The translations under genes were made by a program, and so were the position numbers. A DNA stretch of 18,882 nucleotides, taken from contig DAHWTK010000022.1 in the NCBI GenBank assembly GCA_027328825.1, forward strand, positions 1-18,882, read 5' to 3'. This document shows positions 1 to 5,912 of this stretch, in pieces; within the stretch, counting starts at the first letter, position 1, and the number at the start of each line of letters is the position of its first letter. The notes beneath the pieces are model-generated. The model did no database searches. It was not told the origin of the DNA and worked only from the letters and a program-made list of their open reading frames with translations. Origin of the DNA: Nitrospirota bacterium (GTDB lineage Bacteria; Nitrospirota; JACRHJ01).

Positions 1-260
1 ATAATGTCTCCGCATGTGAAGATGTCCACAGCGGCGTAATTATACTCCGGCCACGTGTGGATGGAGAGATGGGATTCGGCGATGATGACCATCCCGCTTA
101 TCCCGAACGGGTTGAACTCATGGAACGCGACCTCGACGACGGTCGCCTTTGCCTCGCGGGCGGCGCTTACCATTATCTCACGGACGCGGTCCAGGTCCTG
201 GAGTATCCCGTCCGAGCAGTCCCGCAACTCGAGCAGCAAATGTGTTCCCAAAGCTTGCAA
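1..260 (-). CDS. speD: S-adenosylmethionine decarboxylase proenzyme SpeD (5' part, runs off the window)
   Basis: This cytosolic enzyme decarboxylates S-adenosylmethionine to supply aminopropyl groups for spermidine synthesis. Only the first 86 codons are in the window; the rest lies to the left of base 1. Starting from the TTG at 260-258, the protein shows the self-cleavage pair Glu62-Ser63 inside ESHLSIHTWPE, His68, and Cys83 inside AAVDIFTCG. Ser63, His68 and Cys83 carry the same numbers as the processing and catalytic residues of the short prokaryotic (class 1b) enzymes, which supports the TTG start. Family knowledge: the chain cuts itself before Ser63 and this serine becomes the pyruvoyl cofactor. 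A strong AGGAGG lies 9 bases before TTG. The gene follows a structured leader RNA and a possible 36-codon ORF that ends one base before it. The family call is very secure. Confidence 0.96.
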   Translation of the reverse strand, partial: MQALGTHLLLELRDCSDGILQDLDRVREIMVSAAREAKATVVEVAFHEFNPFGISGMVIIAESHLSIHTWPEYNYAAVDIFTCGDI

Positions 261-261
261 C

Positions 262-372
262 CTATTTACCCTCCTTTTTCTGCCGGTATGCCGGATTTCC
301 CCGACAGGCCGGGCCGGTATACCGGCGTTGGAAAAGAACTTCCGTTGGAACGATACGTGCCCGCCTGGCCAC
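262..372 (-). CDS. possible 36-aa leader ORF coupled to speD
   Basis: A GTG-initiated ORF of 36 codons with GGGGAG (378-383) five bases upstream. Its TAG stop (264-262) leaves one base before the speD TTG, and the speD ribosome-binding site lies inside its last codons, a layout typical of translational coupling. The peptide is strongly basic: it begins MARRARIV, contains FQRRYTGPACRG and ends RQKKEGK. I recognise no family. The start resembles that of some IS200-like transposases, but nothing after it fits. It could be a regulatory leader peptide, a small basic protein, or a chance ORF in GC-rich leader DNA. No codon or homology statistics were available, so confidence is modest. Confidence 0.35.
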   Translation of the reverse strand: MARRARIVPTEVLFQRRYTGPACRGNPAYRQKKEGK

Positions 373-410
373 GTTAACTCCCCATATTCACGGGCTTTCA
401 AGCTTAACAT

Positions 411-458
411 AAAAAAGGCGCGTGAGTGCCATCAGTCAACGGCAGTCTCGTCGCGCCT
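411..458 (-). terminator. intrinsic terminator in the speD leader
   Basis: On the minus strand AGGCGCG (458-452) pairs with CGCGCCT (422-416). An inner TGCC/GGCA step (444-441 with 430-427) extends the stem, and six T follow at 416-411. It sits about 150 bases before the speD start, so it either ends a separate small RNA or attenuates speD. Confidence 0.75.
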
Positions 459-494
459 CGGTCGATCGACTTATTTTTTAATTCTGCCGTACCC

Positions 495-548
495 CTACCT
501 GAAAGGCAGGCCGAGGAGCGCTGACTTTATATGTAAGCTCGTACTCAT
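495..548 (-). CDS. possible 17-aa leader peptide inside the speD leader RNA
   Basis: ATG at 548-546, preceded by a GGGGAGG ribosome-binding site with a short spacer, opens a 17-codon reading frame (MSTSLHIKSALLGLPFR) ending in TAG at 497-495. It spans the 5' strand of the proposed antiterminator (521-511) and the CCTGCC/GGTAGG hairpin, so a ribosome here could influence which structure forms. A second, 12-codon frame lies upstream (606-568) without a clear ribosome-binding site. Leader-peptide control of a polyamine gene is known from E. coli speF (speFL), but I see no sequence similarity to it. This may be a chance ORF. Confidence 0.25.
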   Translation of the reverse strand: MSTSLHIKSALLGLPFR

Positions 549-626
549 ACGGCCCTCCCCTTGCGGTTTACGGATAACAGCGGGCCACAAATGGCCCCTT
601 TCTCATAATGCTTTTTCAGGTTGATA

Positions 627-654
627 ACTATATACCAATTTTAGCAAATTGCAA
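627..654 (-). promoter_or_regulatory. probable sigma70-type promoter of the speD leader
   Basis: On the minus strand TTGCAA (654-649), a 16-base spacer, then TATAGT (632-627), in an AT-rich block. Predicted transcription start is near 620. Confidence 0.5.
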
Positions 655-783
655 GAAAAAAAGTAGTGGGGCGGTGAAATAGTCGGGTCTTGAAATGCTT
701 GAGGTTATGCCCTGTTTTGAGGTGCGGCGGGCCTGTTTGATGAAAAGAAATCAAACTGAACCACTAACCAGATCTTCCCGATA

Positions 784-813
784 TTGACTTCCCACCCGTA
801 TCCGGCATATAAT
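784..813 (+). promoter_or_regulatory. sigma70-type promoter of the DUF58-bat operon
   Basis: TTGACT (784-789), an 18-base spacer and a perfect TATAAT (808-813). Transcription should begin near 820, giving a leader of about 25 bases before the ATG at 845. It is divergent from the speD promoter, about 130 bases away. Confidence 0.75.
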
Positions 814-844
814 TTATGTTCGTCAATAATTCTCAGGGTTTCCA

Positions 845-1744
845 ATGCTCCCGTACGAGATACTCCGGAAAATAAAGCGGCTGGAGATAAAGACGTCCCG
901 GCTGGTCGAGGGCGCGCTGTCCGGCGGATACCTCTCCACGTTCAAGGGCCGGGGTATAGAGTTCACCGAGGTGCGCGAATACGTCCCCGGAGACGACGTC
1001 CGGGCGATAGACTGGAATGTCACGGCCAGGACGGGCTATCCATACGTCAAGACCTTCGTCGAAGAGAGAGACCTGACCGTCATGCTCGCCGTAGATTTGT
1101 CCGCCTCGATGGACTTCGGCACGACGACCGGGACCAAGCGTGAGCTGGCCGTGGAGTTTGCCGCCGCCGCCGCGCTCCTTGCCGTGCAGGGTGGGGACAG
1201 AGCGGGGCTTATTGCGTACACGGACAGGGTGGAGCTTTTTATTCCGCCGAAGCGGGGCAGAAGGCACGTCCTGGGGCTCCTGGCCGCGCTCTCGGCAATC
1301 AGGCCGTCGGGAATTAAAACCGATCTGGCTGCCCCCGCGCAGGCCCTGATGCGTTCGCTCAAGACGCGTTCCACGCTCTTCTGGTTGTCGGACTTCCTCG
1401 AAGCCGGGCGACCGGCGGCTGGCGGACTGGCTTCGTCCATCCTTCTGAAAGCGCTCTCAAAAAGGCACGAGCTCGTGCCGGTCGTCCCCGTAGACAGGAG
1501 GGAGCGCGAATTGCCCGTGTCCGGGACGGCGGAGTTCGCGGACCCGGAAACCGGTGAACGGATACTCGCGGACCTCTCATCGCCTGAGTTTATCCGGGCG
1601 TTCAAGGACTGGCGAACCTCTGCCGAGAAGGAAAGGGCCGTGCTTTTTAATTCACTCCGGGCGGAGCCGGTATGGCTCTCCACCGGAAGCTCTCCCGTCA
1701 CGCCGCTCGCGGGATATTTCCGCAGGCAGGCGAGGAGGCGCTGA
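845..1744 (+). CDS. DUF58 domain-containing protein (Bat operon)
   Basis: A 299-residue protein of the DUF58 family, usually encoded between a MoxR AAA+ ATPase and Bat proteins. The family signature is present: VREYVPGDDVRAIDW near residues 43-57, then a von Willebrand A-like half with DLSAS at 84-88 as metal-binding motif. No signal peptide or membrane segment is evident, so it is probably cytosolic or peripheral. The ATG at 845 follows a modest AGGG (835-838). The stop overlaps the ATG of batA (TGATG), so the two are translationally coupled. The usual upstream moxR is absent; the promoter is immediately upstream and the next gene leftwards is speD on the other strand. Exact function is unknown in the family; a role in envelope assembly or stress is inferred from partners. 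Confidence 0.9.
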   Translation: MLPYEILRKIKRLEIKTSRLVEGALSGGYLSTFKGRGIEFTEVREYVPGDDVRAIDWNVTARTGYPYVKTFVEERDLTVMLAVDLSASMDFGTTTGTKRELAVEFAAAAALLAVQGGDRAGLIAYTDRVELFIPPKRGRRHVLGLLAALSAIRPSGIKTDLAAPAQALMRSLKTRSTLFWLSDFLEAGRPAAGGLASSILLKALSKRHELVPVVPVDRRERELPVSGTAEFADPETGERILADLSSPEFIRAFKDWRTSAEKERAVLFNSLRAEPVWLSTGSSPVTPLAGYFRRQARRR

Positions 1745-2730
1745 TGGGCCTGTTTATGCATCCGGCGATCCTGTGGCTTGTCGCGCTCGCGCCGGTTCTT
1801 TTTTATATTTTCATCCGCAAAAAGGGGGCTTCGATCCCGTTCCCGGGCATATCCCTGGCGAAATCTCTCCCGCGCGCAAGGTTTTTGTGGCTCTCCCCGC
1901 TTCTTCTCTCGCTTGCGTTTGCCTGTCTTGTAATCGCCGCCGCGCGCCCCAGGACGCCTCAGGGGACACAGGAGAAAAAGATTATCGGCGTGGATGTCGC
2001 GCTTGCGATAGACCTCTCCGGGAGCATGAGGGCGGAAGACCTGAAGCCCGACCGCATCGAGGCGGCAAAGGCCATGCTCAAGAAATTCATAAACGGCTTC
2101 AACCAGGGCAGGATGGCGCTCGTGGCCTTTGCGGGCCGGTCGTTTACGCAGTGCCCGCTCACGTCCGACGGCAACATACTGATAAGCCTGCTCGACCAGC
2201 TCGACGTAGGCTCCGTCCAGATAGACGGCACGGCCATAGGGGACGCGGTGATGAACTGCATGAACAGGCTGAAAGGCTCGTCCGCCTCGAAGGTCATAGT
2301 CCTTCTCACGGACGGCGAGAATAACGCAGGCTCGGTAGACCCGATAACCGCCGCGCGCGCGGCGGCAAAGGAAGGAATAAAGATTTACGCAATAGGCATA
2401 GGAACGCCGGGGGGCGCGCCAGTCCCCGCATACGGTCCGATGGGGCAGAAGTTCTATCTACAGGACCAGTTCGGGCACATTCTGCTTGCGAAGGTGGACA
2501 TGAATACGCTAAAGGAGATGGCCGCGATAACCGGCGGGCAGGCGTTTCAGGCGACGGACAACAAGGCTCTCGAAGACATATACGCCGAAATATCACAGAT
2601 GAAGAAAAAAGAACTTACCGTCGAGAAAATAAGCGGATACCGGGAGTTGTTCCCGTATCCCGCCGGGCTGGGCCTTATACTGCTGTTCGCAGGTGGGATA
2701 CTGTTCGCAACGAGGAGGCGGTTATCATAA
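1744..2730 (+). CDS. batA: BatA-like VWA-domain membrane protein
   Basis: A 328-residue inner-membrane protein. Two N-terminal membrane segments (about 7-23 and 48-67) are followed by a von Willebrand A domain with the MIDAS start DLSGS at 90-94, and a C-terminal membrane segment (about 306-322) ending in a basic tail. This is the standard BatA layout and length. VWA domains bind a divalent metal and protein partners; Bat proteins were linked to aerotolerance in Bacteroides and to envelope stress elsewhere, mechanism unsettled. The start chosen is ATG 1744, not an upstream in-frame ATG at 1672, because AGGAGG (1733-1738) sits five bases before it and it overlaps the DUF58 stop. The TAA stop overlaps the proposed batB start. 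Confidence 0.92.
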   Translation: MGLFMHPAILWLVALAPVLFYIFIRKKGASIPFPGISLAKSLPRARFLWLSPLLLSLAFACLVIAAARPRTPQGTQEKKIIGVDVALAIDLSGSMRAEDLKPDRIEAAKAMLKKFINGFNQGRMALVAFAGRSFTQCPLTSDGNILISLLDQLDVGSVQIDGTAIGDAVMNCMNRLKGSSASKVIVLLTDGENNAGSVDPITAARAAAKEGIKIYAIGIGTPGGAPVPAYGPMGQKFYLQDQFGHILLAKVDMNTLKEMAAITGGQAFQATDNKALEDIYAEISQMKKKELTVEKISGYRELFPYPAGLGLILLFAGGILFATRRRLS

Positions 2731-3734
2731 GCGCATTCGGATACCCGGAGTTCTTATGGCTGCTCATTGCCGTCCTGGGGCTGGGAATGGTCTTCGTCTA
2801 CTCCGTGCGAAAGACGGGCCGGGAACGGCTTGCATTTTCATCGCCGGAGATGATGAAGAGGCTGGGGCTCGGAGAAGGCTCCGGGAAATTTACGGCCCGG
2901 TCGTTATTGCTCATGGCCTCGGCAGTCCTTGCCGTCATTGCCATAGCCAGGCCCCTCGGGCCGCCCGCAGCAGGCTCGGAGGAAGTCCCGGTCTCGATGG
3001 ACGTAATCGTCGCGCTCGACATCTCCGACAGTATGCTCGTGCCGGACGGCGGCGGCCCGTCCGCAGACAGGCTCTCCGCCGCGAAGGAATTTATAAGAAA
3101 ACTGGTCGGCGACGCGCCGGGGGACAGGTTCGGCCTGGTCCTTTTCTCCGGGGATTCCATAATAAGCTGCCCGCCCACACTCGACCACGAAACGTACCTC
3201 GATTTCCTGTCGGATGCGGACGTAACGAAGCAGGACCTCCCCGGGACTGCAATAGGCGACGCGCTCATCACCGCCGCTACTAAATTTAAGAAGTCCGGCC
3301 TGCCGCGCGCGGTGGTGGTGGTAACGGACGGGGAGAACACCTACGGGCCCGACCCCGTGGGCGCGGCAAAGGAGGCGGCCGAAGCCGGTCGACCGGCGGC
3401 GGGGCTTAAAGTATACACCGTCGGCGTCGGGACGCCTGCGGGCGGGAGGATACCGGAAGGGGTGGACTTCTTCGGACAGCCGGAATATAAAAGGGACAGG
3501 TTCGGACAGGTTGTCGTGTCGTCGCTGCATGAGGGGGCGCTGAAAGCCGTCGCAAGCGCGGGCGGCGGGCGGTATTTTTACTCCCGGGACACCGGCGCGG
3601 CGGGCCGTCTCGCAAGAGAGCTTTCGCCAAAAGCCGCGAGAAAATCAAAGGAAAAGTTCGCCGGGGCGGAGGAATACGGGCCGTGGTTCGCCCTGGGTGC
3701 GGCGGCGACATTGATTGCGGCGATGGTAATATGA
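2727..3734 (+). CDS. batB: BatB-like VWA-domain membrane protein with apparent ATA start
   Basis: A second VWA membrane protein, 335 residues if translation starts at ATA 2727. The conserved BatB beginning (FGYPEFLWLL, residues 4-13) and first membrane segment are encoded between 2727 and 2787. The first ATG in frame, 2787, would delete most of this, and no ATG, GTG or TTG precedes it. AGGAGG (2713-2718) lies eight bases before the ATA, and ATAA overlaps the batA stop exactly where ATGA would be expected. A second membrane segment is near 58-75, the MIDAS motif DISDS at 98-102, and a C-terminal membrane segment at the end. The stop overlaps the next ATG (ATGA). Family assignment is firm; the start is uncertain (ATA 2727, ATC 2724 or ATG 2787). 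Confidence 0.88.
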   Translation: MSAFGYPEFLWLLIAVLGLGMVFVYSVRKTGRERLAFSSPEMMKRLGLGEGSGKFTARSLLLMASAVLAVIAIARPLGPPAAGSEEVPVSMDVIVALDISDSMLVPDGGGPSADRLSAAKEFIRKLVGDAPGDRFGLVLFSGDSIISCPPTLDHETYLDFLSDADVTKQDLPGTAIGDALITAATKFKKSGLPRAVVVVTDGENTYGPDPVGAAKEAAEAGRPAAGLKVYTVGVGTPAGGRIPEGVDFFGQPEYKRDRFGQVVVSSLHEGALKAVASAGGGRYFYSRDTGAAGRLARELSPKAARKSKEKFAGAEEYGPWFALGAAATLIAAMVI

Positions 3735-4510
3735 AAAGGTTTGTTTATATATTGATGCTTCTGCCGGCCCTGGCCGCCTTCTCTCCGTTTGCAACGCCGA
3801 ACGAGAAAGGCATCTCCGCATACGGCGCCGGGAAATACGACAATGCGGAGAAGGACTTTGCCAAAGCGGCGAAGGATAACCCCGGCAGGCCGGAGGCGCA
3901 TATAAACCTTGGAGACGCGCTCTATAAAAAAGGGCGGTTCCACCAGGCCGCGCGCGAGTATTCCAAAGCCGTGAAGCTTGGTCCCGGTATGCCGGAGGCG
4001 TGGTATAACCTTGGCGATGCGCTATACAGGGCCGGGGATTACGACAAGGCGCTTTCAGCTTACCGGAAGGCGGACGCATTAAGGAAGGACGCGGACACGG
4101 AACATAATATAAAGGTGACGCTGGAGAGGATAAAGGAAGAAAAAAAGACCGAAAACGCACTCCGGGAAAAAAGCGGCGGACAGGGGCAACAGGGCAACCG
4201 GAAAAAGAACGGGCAGGGCAATAACCAGAGGGGCGGCTCCTCCGGGAGCGCCGGAAACATGGCGCAGAATGGCCAGCCGGGGCAATCCGGGCAGTCCCAA
4301 GGGCTGTCCCGGTCCGACATAAACAGTATGCTTAGGCGACAGAGCGCGGAGGAAAAGAGCCTGCGTAATTATTTTCAGCCCGGCAAGAAGGAAGACCCGT
4401 TAAGCCGGCGCGAGGCGCAGATAGAGCAGATGCTGCGGAGCATGGGCGCACCCGTCCCGAACGTAATGCCGCAGAAGCCCGGAGCGCCGTATATAGAGAA
4501 GGACTGGTAA
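3731..4510 (+). CDS. batC: BatC-like TPR protein
   Basis: A 259-residue exported protein. A signal peptide (about 1-21) is followed by three TPR units (about 22-52, 53-86, 87-120, with repeated NLGDALY), a charged helix, then a Gly/Gln/Asn/Ser-rich low-complexity stretch (about 149-192). The tail ends EKDW, as I recall for Bat TPR proteins. It probably sits in the periplasm or at the membrane and scaffolds the VWA partners. ATG 3731 is preferred over the upstream in-frame ATG at 3683, because it gives a clean signal peptide and overlaps the batB stop; its ribosome-binding site is weak, so it likely depends on coupling. BatD and BatE do not follow; the next gene is a Tat component with its own promoter. 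Confidence 0.82.
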   Translation: MKRFVYILMLLPALAAFSPFATPNEKGISAYGAGKYDNAEKDFAKAAKDNPGRPEAHINLGDALYKKGRFHQAAREYSKAVKLGPGMPEAWYNLGDALYRAGDYDKALSAYRKADALRKDADTEHNIKVTLERIKEEKKTENALREKSGGQGQQGNRKKNGQGNNQRGGSSGSAGNMAQNGQPGQSGQSQGLSRSDINSMLRRQSAEEKSLRNYFQPGKKEDPLSRREAQIEQMLRSMGAPVPNVMPQKPGAPYIEKDW

Positions 4511-4524
4511 TACTTCTTATTTTC

Positions 4525-4553
4525 TTGATAATCAGCGTGAATTTCTATAAAAT
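4525..4553 (+). promoter_or_regulatory. promoter of the tat operon
   Basis: TTGATA (4525-4530), a 17-base spacer, TAAAAT (4548-4553). It lies between batC and the tat genes. No terminator is visible after batC, so read-through from the bat operon is also possible. Confidence 0.6.
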
Positions 4554-4591
4554 AATCAGGTTATGTGTGCGGGGTAAACCAAGGAGTTTAT

Positions 4592-5035
4592 ATGCCCGGG
4601 TTTGGTTATTCGAGTGAATTCCTGCTGATTTTCATTGTCGCGCTGCTTGTTTTCGGGCCGAAGAGGCTGCCGGAGCTGGCTAAATCCCTGGGGCGCGCGA
4701 TGCATGAGTTCAAGCGGTCCATGAACGAGTTCAAGAACCAGATAGAGACCGAGGTAGGGGCTGAGAAAATAAAGGAAGACCTCTTAAAACAGGTTGATTT
4801 CAATGCGTCTTCGCCGCCGTCTGCCGGTAAGACCATAGAGACGGAAGAGGATTACGCGAAACTTGCCGACCAGGAGCCGGTCGCCCAGCCCGGGCAGGCC
4901 CAGAGAAACAAGGCGAGTTTCCCCGGAAGCGTCACGGATAACAAAGCCGTAACAGCCACGTCCGAAGCAGGCAAGCCCGCCGAAGGGCCTGCCATGAAGC
5001 AGGTCGACCTGCCCCCCAAGAAGACCGATGCCTGA
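4592..5035 (+). CDS. tatB: TatA/TatB-family twin-arginine translocase subunit
   Basis: A 147-residue subunit of the Tat system, which exports folded proteins carrying twin-arginine signals. One N-terminal membrane helix (about 9-21) runs into the hinge FGPKRLPELA (21-30) and an amphipathic helix (about 31-55), followed by a longer polar tail. Glu9 at the helix start and the GPKRLPE hinge are TatB-like, but TatA proteins of many phyla share the hinge, and a single TatA-type protein may serve both roles. The symbol is therefore tentative. ATG 4592 is chosen because AAGGAG (4581-4586) lies five bases upstream; an upstream in-frame ATG at 4565 has no such site. It overlaps tatC by eight bases. 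Confidence 0.88.
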   Translation: MPGFGYSSEFLLIFIVALLVFGPKRLPELAKSLGRAMHEFKRSMNEFKNQIETEVGAEKIKEDLLKQVDFNASSPPSAGKTIETEEDYAKLADQEPVAQPGQAQRNKASFPGSVTDNKAVTATSEAGKPAEGPAMKQVDLPPKKTDA

Positions 5036-5831
5036 AAAACCCGGAAAGATGATGTCGATACTCGCGCACCTGGAGGAGCTTCGGAAGCGGCTTTTTTATG
5101 TGGTTGTCGTGCTGTTCGTCGCGTTTATCGCATGTTTCCAGTACTGGGAGTATCTGCTCAACTGGATGAAGATACCCCTGACTCTGGTGCTGAAGACAAA
5201 GACCACCTGGCCGTTCGTCTTCCCGACATACCTGCCGAGCCCTACGAAGCTGATAGCCGTAGCTCCGGGCGAGGTGCTGTGGATGGCGTTCAAGATAGCA
5301 TTTATCGCCAGCATATTCGTTTCCATGCCGTTCATACTCACTCAGATATGGCTTTTCATATCGCCCGGCCTGCTGCCGAAGGAGCGCAGATGGGCCCTGC
5401 CTTTCGTCATATCGGCGACGGTCATGTTCGTCCTGGGCGCGCTTTTTTGTCAGTACGTCGTCCTTCCGTTTGCGGTGCGCTTCCTCCTGACATGGGGCAT
5501 AAACGAAGTTACGCCCATGATCTCGATAAAGGAATATGTGGACTTTTGCGGGAAGTTCCTGCTCTCCTTCGGGCTGGTATTCGAGCTCCCGCTTATCATA
5601 ACGCTGTTGTCCCGCCTGGGGCTTATAACGCCTAAGTTCCTGGCCAAAAACCGCAAATATGCCATCCTCGCCGCGTTTATAGCCGCCGCCATCCTGACGC
5701 CCACGCCGGATATGTTCAACCAGACCCTCATGGCCGCGCCGATAATACTGCTCTATGAAGTGGGTATCATCATGGCGAGGATTACCGGACGCCGCAAGAA
5801 AGACACCGACGCCGAAACCGGAGAGTCGTAA
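5028..5831 (+). CDS. tatC: twin-arginine translocase subunit TatC
   Basis: A 267-residue polytopic inner-membrane protein, the Tat receptor for twin-arginine signal peptides. Signatures seen: HLEELRKRL at 14-22, PFILTQIWLFISPGL at 101-115 followed by KERR with Glu119 (the residue equivalent to E. coli Glu103), FGLVFELP at 181-188, and LTPTPD near 223-228. Six hydrophobic segments fit the family. The first periplasmic loop (about 50-80) is somewhat longer than in E. coli. The ATG lies eight bases inside the upstream tat gene, so the two are coupled. A terminator follows within ten bases, closing a two-gene tat operon. Confidence 0.96.
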   Translation: MPEKPGKMMSILAHLEELRKRLFYVVVVLFVAFIACFQYWEYLLNWMKIPLTLVLKTKTTWPFVFPTYLPSPTKLIAVAPGEVLWMAFKIAFIASIFVSMPFILTQIWLFISPGLLPKERRWALPFVISATVMFVLGALFCQYVVLPFAVRFLLTWGINEVTPMISIKEYVDFCGKFLLSFGLVFELPLIITLLSRLGLITPKFLAKNRKYAILAAFIAAAILTPTPDMFNQTLMAAPIILLYEVGIIMARITGRRKKDTDAETGES

Positions 5832-5838
5832 CCGCTAC

Positions 5839-5871
5839 AGGCGCCTCTATATCCATAAGGTGCCTTTTTTT
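5839..5871 (+). terminator. intrinsic terminator after tatC
   Basis: AGGCGCCT (5839-5846) pairs with AGGTGCCT (5858-5865) with one G-T wobble and an 11-base loop, followed by a run of T to 5871. Confidence 0.8.
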
Positions 5872-5912
5872 ATTAATCCATGAAATCGCAATCGAAAGGG
5901 AGGGGCAGTATT

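Larger units (their letters stand above)
411..620 (-). ncRNA. structured leader RNA upstream of speD (riboswitch- or attenuator-like)
   Basis: The roughly 210-base transcript expected from the promoter at 627-654 can fold, by hand, as follows. A 5' hairpin pairs GGGCCA (597-592) with TGGCCC (587-582). A long-range helix pairs GCCGTA (553-548) with TACGGC (491-486) and encloses a weak GAGC/GCTC arm (540-537 with 519-516) and a hairpin CCTGCC/GGTAGG (510-505 with 499-494). A terminator hairpin ends it at 411. GCGC plus CTCGG (521-518, 515-511) can instead pair with CCGAGGCGC (461-453), removing the 5' arm of the terminator. This exclusive terminator/antiterminator arrangement is what riboswitches and attenuators show. 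I cannot match it to a known class (not SAM, TPP, c-di-GMP, 6S or SRP RNA). This is also the long non-coding stretch between speD and the DUF58 gene. Confidence 0.5.

Noticed and set aside
262..372. Remnant of an IS200-like/REP-associated transposase (starts MARRARIV)
   Set aside because: Only the first residues resemble that family; the HxH metal site and later sequence are absent.
541..560. GGGCCGTATGAG on the minus strand, similar to group II intron domain IV/V text
   Set aside because: No matching domain V hairpin, no reverse transcriptase and no intron boundaries nearby.
411..620. 6S RNA, SRP RNA or c-di-GMP riboswitch
   Set aside because: No closing 5'/3' helix for 6S, no conserved SRP loop, and no recognisable c-di-GMP core motifs.
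55..624. 189-codon plus-strand open frame opposite speD and its leader
   Set aside because: It runs antisense to conserved speD codons and through a terminator; the product has no recognisable features.
4170..4310. Gly/Gln/Asn-rich tract in batC as a DNA repeat array
   Set aside because: Low-complexity protein composition without regular nucleotide periodicity.
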